Origin: Barthelona sp. PCE
Lineage: Eukaryota; Metamonada: BaSk clade
NCBI GenBank assembly: GCA_040285745.1
Contig: JAUFOR010000004.1
Coordinates: 1 to 64,000 of the forward strand
Length of the DNA stretch: 64,000 nt
Direction of reading: 5' to 3'
Shown here: positions 61,001 through 64,000 of the stretch, piece after piece
Numbering within the stretch: position 1 is the stretch's first letter
How the letters are laid out: every line of letters starts with the position of its first letter
Made by a program: the position numbers and the translations under genes
The notes under the pieces: model-generated
What the model saw: the letters and a program-made list of their open reading frames with translations, nothing else
Database searches by the model: none
What the model was told of the DNA's origin: nothing

Positions 61001-64000
61001 TAACATCAAATTTTATTCATCTGATGTTGGTGAGCTTGATATTTCTTCGTACACCATCAACTTTAGTAACTATACTTTTATGTGTCCCAATGGTACGATC
61101 GACTGGGGAACCTTCCCATACTCTTCCATATGCAAGGATGTGTGTCCTTACGGATCAACCAGCACAACTGTTGATTGCGAGTATCTCATCTGTATTCCAG
61201 GTATGGAAGATGATTGTAAGCCATTATGTGATCTTAATTATCGTTCGGATTGTTACTTCCCACCAAAGCCAGATCTGCCACAAGGTTGGATCTTGGAGGG
61301 TTACAACGATGGTACATATCCTGAATTTAATGGTGTGTCAGTTTGGAATGAATGGGTCAGTAATCCGTTACTCGGTCTATTCATTAACTATGGTACTATT
61401 ATTACTGGTGCTGGTGTTACTGAACTCGAGTTTGATGTTTCTTTCATCAGTCCAGGTGTTACTTCCAATGTTACATTTGATTTAAGTGATCCTGGAACTC
61501 TTACATTCCTCAAGGACACATATTTCAACGGCAATCTCACTATTGGACCCACTACAAAGATGTATCTAACTTCTGATTACCTTACAGGTGGATCATTCTT
61601 TGACACTTCTCTTATCATGGGTTCTGGTACTATCATCATAGAGGCTCCAGTCTCTGTTGATTTCCTTGGTTCATTTGACTTTACTGGTCTCATTGAACTG
61701 TACGGTAACTGTACATTTGATGGTTTCTTCAACTCTATTAGTGCATTTTCAATGACAATTGACGATGGTTATGCTCGTTTACTTGAATTATTCAACAGTG
61801 TACAGTTTTCTACAATTATTTTGGAGAATAACGGTATCATAGAGTTTGGTTCAACATTTGATGTTTTCGTTGATAAGATCTATCTCATTGATGGTTGGGT
61901 TTCAGGACCTAAGCAGCCACTCATTCCTGATACCGTTGTAGTTAACTATTTCGAATGGTATGAGGGTCATCTGGATGAGTACGTTCAGATGAATGTTAGC
62001 ACTTCACTGTTCTTTTCACCAGTTGGATCTGATCTGATCTCCGTTCAGAAACTGCTTCACACAGGTGCAATCTTCCGTAACTTGGGTGATTTTGCTGCTC
62101 GACCTGTTGATGGTGGTAGTAAGGATCCTTCAGTTATTCATGCAGAAGACAAAGCAATGATTGTGAATTCAGAATCTTCTACAATGGAGATCAAATCACT
62201 CATGGCATTGTGGTATATTGGCGAATCTTCAACAGCCGTTGAAATGCCAATTTTCGAGAATGCAGGTACTCTGCTACTCAACACACAAGCTAAAGTAATT
62301 GTAGATTTTGTCTTTAAGCAATCTGGTGATCTTCACCTTGAACTTGCAGAAATTGTTCTCCGTCGTGGTGGTAGCGCTACTAATGGACAATTGCATCTGG
62401 ATCTTATGTCACAGATGTATGTTGGACCTTCTACGGAGAGTTTTGATACACACGATCTCAATGAAACCATTTATTTCACAATGTCAGAGAATGCTCATTT
62501 CTTCTGTGATTCTATCATGATTTTGGAAACTGATACGGTCTTTACTGTGTTAGGCAGTGCTAAATTTGGTGAAAAATCAAAGGCGGATATTCGTGGTGGA
62601 GGTCTCATGATTGTTGATAACGCTACTGTTGATCCTTGGGGTATCCTTGATGTTGCTTGTGAATTTGTATTCAAAAACATCAGTGATGATATGCACTTTG
62701 ACTACCTTATTGCTGGACCCGGTGGTGATGTTCGATTCGAAACTGGAGTTAATCAATCAATTGAAATTCTTTATGTTGATGATGGATATCGTAGCGGTTT
62801 TGATACTGTTCATGTTATAAGTGTTATGAAGGTTCTTGGAGGTGGATTTAAGGGTAACGGTGTTACCATCACTGATGACATTTCCAATATTGATCTTGCA
62901 AGTATTGTAAGTTCTGAGAACCATCAACTGCTTTTCCCTGTTCAAATCAGCAAATTTGAAACTAATGACTTCTTCTGGCGATTTGACAGCAATTCATTCA
63001 TTCATAACTATGATAGTTTACGATTTAGATCAGATGTAATGACTATCTTAGCTACAGGTTGTGATGCACCTGATTTTGTTTATCCAATGTGGATTAACCA
63101 CAATAATATCTCTGTTGAAACTGAGAAGGTTGACTTTGGTGCCATTTACTTTGGTGATTACGATTCTTTCCTTTACATTGATGATGAGGGTACATGGGTA
63201 CCAGGTTTGTCACCATCTAAGACCAGAAATCCTACTATTCATTTCCATCACGGTGCTGCTGGTAATGGTACTATTTGGATTCCTAACGGTCAGAATATCA
63301 TGTTCAACGATATTTCATTCATGGATGTTAATTCTACACTTCATGCACAGAACTCTCTTGTGCAAGTTGGTGCTATGGATAATTTCGGCTACTATTCTAC
63401 ATGGTTCTGTCATGACAATGAACACACATTCGGAACAAAGGGTCACGTCTGTCTTCTTAACGTTACTGTTCGAGGTTATGGACGATTCCTGATGCAACCG
63501 AACTCCACTTTCTGTCTCGACTCACGTATTAAGTTTGATGTTAATGTTACAATTGATTCTGACGTTATGCTTAAAGAGCTCGTAATCAATGGTAACTTCT
63601 GTATTTACCGTAGTATCAAGGTTTTAGAGCACTTTGAGTGGATTTCTGGTGAGTTACAATGTGGAGGTAGTATTATTGTATTGGGCAATGGTCTTGTACA
63701 CACAGATGAATATAAGGGTGTTGTGAATGGCACAACACTTGATAACCGTGGAACCATGCTTTTTGATGAAGACGCTTGGATCGCAGCAGATCCTCGCGCT
63801 CGTATTGTCAATCGAGCGAATGCAACACTTGAATTTGCACATAATGTCACGTTATATTTGCATGATTCGTATGAATGGTATAATATGACGACAGAAACCG
63901 GTGGTTGGCCGTATTTGGTTAATCAAGGTCGCTTCGTACGACAATCTGGTGATGGTGATATTGGATGGGCATTCCAACAGGACGACACTGGTGTATTTGA
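36966..64000 (+). CDS. Giant secreted/surface beta-solenoid protein, partial (3' end beyond window)
   Basis: A single frame with no stop and no visible intron runs from the ATG at 36966 to the window end: at least 9,011 residues, still open. The N-terminus is a classic signal peptide (residues 1-22, MEKTLAFVFIFLFLSYF...FS). Everything after it is made of short beta-strands separated by Gly, Asn and Asp, with very many N-x-S/T glycosylation sites and few Lys/Arg, as in extracellular beta-helix proteins. Residues 27-1518 and 1525-2950 are two related modules. Cysteine-rich islands lie near residues 3195-3375, 6425-6460 and 8040-8100. From about 5000 to 7000 the pattern G-[DEN]-[IV]-x-[IVF]-x2-G-[IV] recurs with rungs near 22 residues. 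No transmembrane segment is seen after the signal peptide, so any membrane anchor must lie beyond the window. The family and function are unknown; adhesion or a cell-coat role is inferred. Codons strongly favour GGT and GTT. Confidence 0.93.
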   Translation, partial: MEKTLAFVFIFLFLSYFTCVFSQNSIHWVCCNSDSWDNTDCWSTLSVPTSDDVVLIDTECPGQYDIGIDSELEIHTLHLGNEHKEGYPVLWMNNSNVVSIQSEMHWITGGLGGSGSLEIDKVSGVRANAYLLTSKPKKLHSYMTIISYGHIFLNDSQILDFADGTYVHWNFGASFNIMAPSLLRQSGPGVIVPYLKNQGVLNIQATNHSGYVKENITNLMDLEYLQQKGIVHFDIEIENLEEVNIYGYCVVTYPNTEYGTIVIHDGAVYHTLNDLYRFPTGSRIQGDGLIVGQGVLQFENIYSFSGRLVTVKDSRILFANSAIINALRIDDIETNAKIELLAGSFIQALGAYITMTDGEFIVHGAANWSAQQIFFHQYGGYATWENGCAEGYLGFVELFVHGGELELTVGDKVIAVTYNQTGGLVHGLSTVNVVLEQFVTGGIFHCSLFIDSRAQAFFSNGFVDSTASDLVFENEGEFYIGPNFDFYFGDDGFFNNTKNLTLSDNTTLHFGKNVLMQNNNMTFATFDANNPVFFHSMESSDYSLNSVFQNDGEFYVDHGEFSFHNYTTFKQSSIGTTFLMNDSKLLFIAPFETELSGTFDLETPESLLLIQDSVVTFDEDSLIIGEGTLYSDPSMPDFCDEIVLKNCTDPWLRFMSYQDNCPATKGKFVTFNNTLFVHCETNNVFIDYNNEEVSSAYASNFASCNQTYYDCDGLDYQWCGGNIYDFSGSKSSSCSSELKDRYNEICYEEMPHECTNNHPVTYVHGIYDADSHIRQHVGGEMHFTGEVRDYSHIEVVNATLTFKSVLFNCSGECNADITVDNSDLIIGFDVRDHASHKISTFSISNSSVNMIMINDFAVNDLSIDESVFDVHYSVDMNSFFDVTTFLLRNSSFTFESLLGKVRFGLLDSDNSSTQITNVTSTGFEPMDTLDLEDSTFIVEDSEFFINTTTLFKSVRSTIDVSSLRGHISTALLDLETSNMTMNHVSRGTSYIGELRLTDVNRIDWSFMHSLEVGSLHSIDSSNSFFSFKNFEGDIKIENAEFQSSEDVMIKNVTDVTFTSLSSDSKFVLNEFNILTADSIAAEGDFWIEDGHAFACDTLTFQKKLYIEEIITSVVINTVQQPKNTFGYFLRDIYLDSISELVISNTFDHSDSKASLINIDTVEIDQYTCNGNGDLFLDHADMLSSVFSLTECTVTGHSINGDLILGVVNMQRSSFDLSGIGGAVRISNPIDLNNSTFKLVGGNAEIDIGNSIALRNSSTVLFSDFVDGMVFDDISVIENSLLELNGNYRASVKTLTLSDSVVLGTERLNVTDTMDFEGGTVGPNIEITTMALNMFSSADHVLGKDALLQTNNLDLDSSVSSFIADGGSRFEIESALTIAHNFIFVHRDSQLPTPVVKFTKPFVYNHPSTFDVFSRVECDSTFETNQMARLYGGLSGTCAITVNSGNLLIESYAVGNFSTVVDNGDTEITVTVRGCVSIDSANGNIKLKSVSGCIYAEVPNGLCEVGYSGPVVELNCNEVITNSEVHWSCCGSNFWSNTECWSSGSVPTFTDEVFIDAYCPGENYHVGNLDPDITTVKTLFIGKVDDPSYPVLWMNNSNDLYVLEEFRWYKGGIGGSGQIVLPKVLGVKSQGYILSDQEKKLHTASGILNLGDLHFNDSCIIEGQEGSFLMNSFGATFHFHVPVILRALSYSAWPAGITNLGTLHIKNPTDGVPLHVDKERLNDLDYVIANNIVHIGFELNNQEELLVSGYMVASFDSEDYGTTEVLSNGVFHIAGNTYKMKRGSRIRGKAGHFVVQCYCEVMARYSFSGGLVAFNNSNVHFMANSYIAALNITQVHQASLIKFHSMSVVQALIGYMIVSDGEVRVSTGCLWGTSSVHLTTHGGLTIWESDSLDGYLQFSYLLVHGGIVEFNVKSEVISMFNNQTAGIVQGTSTLLNFQEQYINGGALHTHLRVAERATSYFAQGSLDALVSARQWLNEGEMYIGPNFTLKMGADSIFDNVQNVTIFGETVFEFQSRAQYINQNKTDLEFYAENGTQALFTFKGAGEYTAKSSAPLFFNKGNLTLYSMHFVIDYHAYFNQIDHEYVKTELNFNSTLEWFTMFSTSVSGLFSLLEPESLLLMRSNRLDFDVFSRIRGAGTLYTKHGRPHDCPDGFYTTYRREEYWDPKAMEIKVRYVPVYTDCGYYSPIINVFGDYGASPDINQIYVGELNFYGTVQDYSSITVKNAKFAFSNVYFNCSDSCEASIYVERSHFKFHSTGPKTHDISSLEVLEANSFSLRQINKMDIDSVKFHGTSNAIMRYSSSLSSDLFIKNLYVNTSDLAFGSLLGTIQIETLLLEDSTLSMDNTTSSNFLAFDNIALHGSTLDIGNSKHSLTVTDTFFVNGSVFDINGLEGRVSISTYQSIWSNTLLDGVNTYVVEIEDYSVEGNNQLIMRNSQGISIQTFDTTDTHTSQYYFKNLVSGVTIVTGAFNPSGVYYMNNVGAKVQFVNVQINGTLEMNVFTQLVFTNLQISRDIDLSNGESVSGETLWFVRLFNVDNINTLLSINNVLQDKPDRMFQVFTDRSININDVGNLQFELIRHQYSHLSMSAVRSAVMTNYYCTEAGKFSLTTSSLSSEVFSVDNCTIRGTNLVGDVDIVELLASDASLHFLTVSGKVRVQNDVTLVHSMLEVSNVVGNLVFGDVLTASLDSSIYLTNVNGMSMGTIILNGESLLEIMGSNGVEIGTLRLHESSVVRGTESVDVTTEFDFKSGIVGPDTQLTSRLTNIHSVENHTLFEGALVQADSMNIDTEVFEIFGKRDSTLRISEEYTMDHLLKLIDLDMVVSNPPKLILDRNFKYTHDSSFISEFRVLSSKHITQDKQNLLLKAGLEGGATISVAEGDCTIERTAIGNYKITANQGSISAPITTGCIDVRTETGDITVDSVNGCIFARAPIGICTVPIARSDVDIKCNSIISSDLDGTIELTSETATLNSVDGSGTLNFTSNATVGTVSGTFEHFYRTGAIEFTSLAGSHTFISTANVDVENSVTGSTLLFTSTEGSISIGGSVTTSTVEFTLTNGNVSIGGDVTNSLVSNIEVGNLFVGGDIGKDLTATVTSGDITVEGSVGKVLTASADVGDISVGGGVGDSVSVFIEEGNISIDGGLPSSVDVQAEKGNIFVGGGMTGSPRIILPGGTRFDDRSGSHSVWRVAETPVWVNTVNCEMKISEYDKYMNGTEVIGRSDNVTSFKTSARDNCDATIQPEGIIDTCDKADLKDNDIATFDPSKAIGCRKVQRLCYWETKSYDVCDSSPSTANVDMFDSYPNTCNPALHDHYVLPIPTSSEMPTTASRERKCDCDGMNCTSCICALGYCSCEVFDSGDTVNKTTTEINSQQCQTITEDRQHCRIHRDLEFSSPLDRKYNLTFGAGNWNFQPDTYISAIDAYIDAQAGAVLSYDGILEFPPIWEFSGGRINLQTTAQTEMYEIHSSGGTFVLNSYIPTLNLVNIEGGGFEVTNSDALNISTLSVVNGDTVFASEGILATEIFRWTGGTFLPAYGSTVQAESLMDFSGGFPRYWTRGTLVIGSDVVWDSSAPVYGCSPGVFEIPVGVTVTLQTVNLLKQCSNPALLRLKGGLFVQQFDIEWEFEHDGYLHILPMGTFNLMLSSVSTGTFYIDYNAELVVSAPTYEFGPTSVLEGSDGYFRVIDGAEVDFYGTYALNPKIFVEEGELNFKLGSVFDVTDVEINGGVLNFETGSTQCTADSAWHMGVVNVNGGSVNWAELPCDLIIDYLNVSGGSVSFDRLSKILDIRGLRLKGGFVHFKSMVTPLALTDLILEGSTVRFDTGHDVSVGNFSLTSDSQVLGTDDMSIDGDFEFSSGTLGIDTTVSLDTVKQCLFSSGTSNINAGVELVVKRSCIFEHNVIMNGYMGSILDIEKNSTFEGDVSFIEHQNTALLRLASFEHYGQVFKCTWDSKLGYFDASRNSTFHQQLTTAQFSTTTFHNNIHMTGTNSIIFSSVFNIEPSGGIYSPSSVLVLFSGFTVNCEGGMYLDGNYNIPSGYFNLLPNSHGIFGDINLATSSSNLLISGMVEPAKFGIISAHSAGSLKIQRISDNIYFDKIDVRYGQFDIDNMHGGTVHVGETYFKSATVHAISAHLLNVTGSFFTHSTQLLFEDSMSLTTSTLDLNGSPLTCNNVNEIVLDTLDVQVHHDYSSSYGVSINGASKIKVGNIVNHEAKMHIQNVDVLDVDHLYQKNLYHRYWTILENIDNCRIGEINTQYGYFRLGNLATECDIGVIDMSAMLNFEIDTGLASQTLNNLTMYNSTMTVASPTILYPDGFKFTSGRIAASSKVYPNYFFKQSGSASYILSSAQLHVKKGGYHSSGTISTSSNAEFKICSGATFIQDGPVVITGNSGHFIIEGKAYHRDSTSNSTINSRLRIQNNGELHVETAPYRVTGGNHICADGKLFLNRTLTLDNGQFELSEQCILSGDDTIRMQGHESEFHIRGRYCPNEVWKLIDNGYLHIYPTAEICLREYHGRYGRATFEGNPTIISSGPLRFFTRFYNLFFDKFKTDIDFVSLDDSYLGLFFEEPVARINRIQFLGGIINGTNSLDLDAFYWEQGIVLVPIVTKNCKLTTYQERIITNRKSFTINGNCSFTSGSLYLDDFSSLIIGPEGVLSLYDFYRISPVPGVPTSGQENVFNYGTVVKKENSGNLWSTVNWFSNNTLIFEDGTSMEFLTCDFVVENLVQIGAGGKFTFLESSRLIAKENSVFEGLGDIFTVYPTSIVEFYGTYRLNPDFIQSSGKYNFYNTSFYDMQNLTLSGDVVWLNNGTKLSSSLNFTRMTLSGSAQVEFYRIIGKIDVEYFYMSGSTNIKFHNATENVEFYEFRQMSSNAWITFNGVEGDFIVEDNGMVVHGHTHILDLDGCFKAASLYNYYDLYIPRLSCMEIYGIFFIQDDTVSLGTIPGDVYIEQMVCLYKNEYTSFVVGNISGNLTVGDWSAYRCDIDINTVSGPVTFGNYSQIQGTMNANMFGVLTFEENAVFNGHMYFNSTESVNVNSYVNSNNGSITFNYIDGDMTFDDEFLLRQGSFRVNHVDSVQFNEKVDFGTGSTNSVFYLTDVSGNVMFDKSVSLTGVSTIQHVGGELRFKDDFDIKRSSVSFSDIQNKIYFDKNTNVDGNLNIVESGCVHFGGNLTFSGTIYIDSLDCDFFVPNGFYATAGSITIDEIIGSVIVTENFESASINTFSNISGDVLLKRDVIIKDKKTIFDTQGDVTIDSNLVLSTTTARLVLNEINDFEVKGGLNVSGDFTLEKLNSFTINSDIYFFDPSSKLNVSQLDNDFTIAYKMHGSGSLILHDINGDVLLADQLSLSDGKHEFVNIEGRVLIEGGVLAENGFILMDNVKNYFQTNRLVAASCDISEVKYINIEYDTVIENGNCVINNVHGDVNFTSGVELKNGQFSLDSISGEFYSRGIEGSGAILINNITSTFTVEAALKISDGFGGHGSVISNINSDFSLPEGLEFIDTSATVSNIGGSVSTSYITVDGSLLLDNIDGAFTVENITVDGTFSIKEIDGDIEMIDFGYIDGSLVIEDVLGSIITNNLTVIGHMNVKRVSSDLELTHIAIIGTAIIDDIQSIISEDVCDFHGTSSMSTISNVHGNIHCPEGINMKGKWTITEVEGNFNATKGVELNAAHLYLSKLHGSFDGVGGVALLNSHVQLSEFDLAIGMDQGITASASYLLFSKITGDIQLSGGISASQSSFHFSEVTGELIITSGVTQTGGYIYFTNIVGNVQLPGGISAVEANVNFNNIVGELILSAGVNQSGSFIYFTDVEGDITTWVMNIDGNLVISDLQGSILVDTELQIVGTTTSKIDTVSGDIVIPDGILCDGSSCSLEIDSITGQLSTKYINIDGHFYMRGLGGKFHLTEYLRVGTGTSYITNINGFFNVVDGITIDNGDLIIQNIQGTFETDFIQASGAIRIHDVSGHVIVTQQVDGVCSRMSCEIMRVGGPLLVDSMFLKGTVTISNIAGDFNITKDLRHDRISYYYETWLAQSVSGDVNIGLGITGTASVTLDTIGNFRTASIVLVARFRIYRVTGNIELQTQLNVHESNIIETVSGSITIPGGITVVSGYISMSYIGGHGTFPFINAYADRYDHNAIVLQHFKNSVNIAQYVRASRGRIYTNWIHGGLTIGQDITASDGFYRADYVLGNLTAESIFGQWGVRIHHTQGYVITESTIKCGRNDVSVNIYNITESVFVPNGFNMPGYLYINTIGGSLVFAEVKTYYCGYILNVQGSLTVNGDIYINSGNKGTCTSYIDEISGNVFVDGNVHLRGSYVYITDVDGSVEIDGALTLVGHSSTATLGRIIGNVFIHETFYSNQDLSIHTIGGWYSSKSFNLGESLTMNNVGSYVRVYGDAIAGNHHVQFTNIGGDLNITGTIQTTNHFIYIHTIGGSVNINKFKLPGNMVKHCNYVRKCKEVLHGFKWWKECWDHCNAYYLPRTTAYIQTVTGHVHIYGELYVQNVYFHIYSVGDYLRLQTVNSHYSVSDMYDITNDVYIDGKLYVTEGETTFGRIGGDFTAYQVEIRGMFRVGKVTGNVHFLSSNYFRKYGSYAFRKAQDLDGYLGLPGDFSKFGNYYGSVISNIGGTIVFESIVEVSDGSIVGVTSKDVTLKSGISGTGVVRFEHITGNFTVLADVSLGYSSSFGWWSGCYDVSGFALHNGFVTINSRYWMTHYVSESVIYEKQISGSGKYIHADYVTKDIIFTTMVGTGSYAMNHVGGSVLFDYIDLSTGEGYFNVIGGNIVCDYMTFNNIYSHFFNVDGFISANSLTSTSSSSPLRTNEFDDVFRANITSIVFNSNTRITGSTNIEIVNWQQTGGVSYIYDVINLAITNYKTTAGYATIRFITDQATFTTFEPLGGFIEFVEMPHSVVFPAITINNCVLQFTNYLSNQHINSLTQTGGEVIFQSLRTVTIASYTMSGGIRRGSDRVEVSSMNFEAGHLEDGITACMAECNYTTSGTKLIGRSNSNCSSINLARGAFINEAVTNFASDFSELSGRCGGSFQNQGTLNIDSSIMRFVPNFPSTCVTSFPQFIEEGVINFSDKLKLFETEWRLIVKSGHDLDFRAMSDATIALGSGGIEFHSTMYFCRTCAFKIFTLRDCGYKHDFIPGCALEGDATEIELVGNFGIDIRCSYHLSSVLRVPSGTIRFLDGSDHWIDEVYVSSIGNVVFEESLYSNETVWNVHIDNTGGTMDLTDLRNDVIFDDLLLYNTQFTMNDIDTVTNVTNGYIDRSTLTLDTFSPSTPINWGKVVLNSGDIQFKTGYPIHIHDFTMNRVNGYVAQISGTDARNFDFFNYDYGVISAGTINVKEKMFWLFDQSTSLSNGIYLTIEDDMYIAHNYGGNLQLGTSTTLHIVDGATATVDGDMTFSHTTTSKIYVDGAMNVAQHSDVIFTQQLTMASGLCPNAGTLNAFKNSNVTLRYDYIDGNKVDGCWNFYDEAYFKLDHWTSGQTYTDYNGQSTLVLNSPTGHLRIIHPQVRFYMDGTYNMSRSYYQDKGIVHFRDGSKARLSDLYVYGGDLIFTGTAPLLLPGESEARWDMNNVDVRAPGNLVMEVIESVMAVSIYTQYGGNTVFRDLAQLEGVDYVYIYGGTVEFITGETIYLKELRLVGGWRTGSDTIVTETFEISSGGAIGPSDTYITHSMDISNFENKYLLNAANLYSNATQGAWRGRGPLFGCPNVIFENNGTMVVRQSLFLKPLPREHTLANNCPLNLHQTNERPTFINNGEISFVAAAYSNLDWVFHGRNNTNRLLVESSEVILGYGGYTNGIAKVSSGASLSFSCPKGEEDVRFERFTDFIFEESSEIKEDHGLPYMGYPRFTLRNELSNVFVDGSFDMTSAISIEEGTLDFRDGSVINTVNASISADYNRVTGQYIGILIFRELSVVESMSRLDVLSGEVRFLTLNGQELDTLFFQDGRVTIGYENATVNNFFWYKGVVYGPGSIIILNEMMLYSDGVKYIKSGGFIQATSDFYIKSSGFVYIEGGSAFVATQTATTYFENNIKFYSSDVGELDISSYTINFSNYTFMCPNGTIDWGTFPYSSICKDVCPYGSTSTTVDCEYLICIPGMEDDCKPLCDLNYRSDCYFPPKPDLPQGWILEGYNDGTYPEFNGVSVWNEWVSNPLLGLFINYGTIITGAGVTELEFDVSFISPGVTSNVTFDLSDPGTLTFLKDTYFNGNLTIGPTTKMYLTSDYLTGGSFFDTSLIMGSGTIIIEAPVSVDFLGSFDFTGLIELYGNCTFDGFFNSISAFSMTIDDGYARLLELFNSVQFSTIILENNGIIEFGSTFDVFVDKIYLIDGWVSGPKQPLIPDTVVVNYFEWYEGHLDEYVQMNVSTSLFFSPVGSDLISVQKLLHTGAIFRNLGDFAARPVDGGSKDPSVIHAEDKAMIVNSESSTMEIKSLMALWYIGESSTAVEMPIFENAGTLLLNTQAKVIVDFVFKQSGDLHLELAEIVLRRGGSATNGQLHLDLMSQMYVGPSTESFDTHDLNETIYFTMSENAHFFCDSIMILETDTVFTVLGSAKFGEKSKADIRGGGLMIVDNATVDPWGILDVACEFVFKNISDDMHFDYLIAGPGGDVRFETGVNQSIEILYVDDGYRSGFDTVHVISVMKVLGGGFKGNGVTITDDISNIDLASIVSSENHQLLFPVQISKFETNDFFWRFDSNSFIHNYDSLRFRSDVMTILATGCDAPDFVYPMWINHNNISVETEKVDFGAIYFGDYDSFLYIDDEGTWVPGLSPSKTRNPTIHFHHGAAGNGTIWIPNGQNIMFNDISFMDVNSTLHAQNSLVQVGAMDNFGYYSTWFCHDNEHTFGTKGHVCLLNVTVRGYGRFLMQPNSTFCLDSRIKFDVNVTIDSDVMLKELVINGNFCIYRSIKVLEHFEWISGELQCGGSIIVLGNGLVHTDEYKGVVNGTTLDNRGTMLFDEDAWIAADPRARIVNRANATLEFAHNVTLYLHDSYEWYNMTTETGGWPYLVNQGRFVRQSGDGDIGWAFQQDDTGVF
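37044..41519 (+). repeat. Giant protein, module A (about 1,490 residues)
   Basis: First of two related modules. It opens with a Trp/Cys-rich cap (HWVCC...SW...CW...VP...D.V.ID..C), continues to PVLWMNNSN and GGLGGSGSLEIDKVSGV, and runs through thousands of bases of beta-strand blocks. A mid-module block holds HVGGEMHFTGEVRDYSHI and FNCSGEC. It closes with a GC....SVSGCIYAEVPNGLCEV segment near 41,380-41,480. Confidence 0.8.
41538..45810 (+). repeat. Giant protein, module B (about 1,425 residues)
   Basis: Second module, in the same order as module A: cap HWSCC...FW...CW...VP...DEVFID..C, then PVLWMNNSN, GGIGGSGQIVLPKVLGV, YVGELNFYGTVQDYSSI, FNCSDSC, and the closing GC....SVNGCIFARAPIGICTV near 45,672-45,770. 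The offset from module A is 1,498 residues at the cap and 1,430 at the end, so about 70 residues were lost or gained inside. Protein similarity is patchy and nucleotide similarity is low, indicating an old duplication. Confidence 0.8.
46540..47110 (+). other. Giant protein, cysteine-rich island
   Basis: About 190 residues with roughly 18-20 cysteines interrupt the beta-repeat region. They include a dense cluster (KCDCDGMNCTSCICALGYCSC, around 46,950-47,005) and a preceding loop region with CRKVQRLCYWE. Such a cluster suggests a compact disulfide-bonded domain, possibly a hinge or binding module between the first two modules and the long solenoid. No known Cys-pattern family was recognised. 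Confidence 0.75.
54081..54344 (+). repeat. Four consecutive 22-residue solenoid rungs (66 nt each)
   Basis: Four rungs in a row, each exactly 22 codons, start GDIQLSGGI, GELIITSGV, GNVQLPGGI and GELILSAGV, and each ends in an aromatic strand (FHFSEVT, IYFTNIV, VNFNNIV, IYFTDVE). Odd and even rungs are more alike to each other than to their neighbours, giving a 44-residue (132-nt) higher-order repeat and suggesting local duplication of rung pairs. Confidence 0.85.

Noticed and set aside
37783-63492. Many short plus-strand frames, one base out of phase with the giant gene, coding hydrophobic Val/Leu-rich peptides.
   Set aside because: They arise from the biased T-ending codons (GGT, GTT) of the giant frame read out of phase; none has a start context or motif.
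1-64000. tRNA/rRNA genes, transposons, CRISPR arrays or viral insertions.
   Set aside because: None was recognised by eye in the spacers; no terminal inverted repeats, transposase or reverse transcriptase motifs were seen.

Overview
The window is nuclear DNA of a unicellular eukaryote with a compact, intron-poor, moderately AT-rich genome. The evidence for a eukaryote is the gene set: MCM5, NOC2, CMTR1, the RNA polymerase subunit RPB12, ZNF277, an AGC kinase, PRA1 and a membrane-calpain of the plant DEK1 type. TAA, TAG and TGA all end genes, so the code looks standard. The known genes read through without a visible intron, strands are mixed, and most intergenic gaps are 15-300 bp. Two convergent genes even overlap at their stop codons. 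A MYCBP/AMY-1 homologue and a DEK1-type calpain fit a free-living protist, but the exact lineage cannot be fixed from this window.

Layout. 269-5188: two tandem paralogues of about 700 residues with an unrecognised, probably beta-propeller, fold, followed at 5261-6067 by a disrupted gene. 6081-10817 (minus): aminomethyltransferase of the glycine cleavage system, ZNF277 and a large propeller/helical protein. 10982-11071 (minus): a possible 29-residue membrane microprotein. 11175-17622: PRA1-family protein, then a 1944-residue membrane-coiled coil-calpain. 17644-22082 (minus): AGC kinase, MYCBP homologue, a small unknown protein and a Na+/H+ exchanger. 22355-24481: MCM5. 24496-27502 (minus): an unknown protein, a DGK1/dolichol-kinase-like membrane enzyme and mannose-6-phosphate isomerase. 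27724-34270 (plus): a zinc-ribbon-like protein, RPB12, a coiled-coil protein, the cap 2'-O-methyltransferase CMTR1 and ribosome-biogenesis factor NOC2. 34263-35852 (minus): a protein with a weak helicase-like C-terminus. 35957-36727: a double PHD-finger protein.

The remaining 27 kb (36966 to the window end) is one uninterrupted reading frame of at least 9,011 codons with a signal peptide at its start and no stop inside the window. It appears to encode a giant secreted or surface beta-solenoid protein. It begins with two related modules of about 1,450-1,500 residues, passes through a cysteine-rich island, and continues through thousands of residues of short beta-strand repeats, locally with an exact 22-residue period. 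This is the most unusual object in the window.

Most other genes are housekeeping functions with no operon-like logic: DNA replication, transcription, mRNA capping, ribosome assembly, one-carbon and mannose metabolism, ion exchange and signalling. No tRNA, rRNA, transposon or CRISPR array was recognised.
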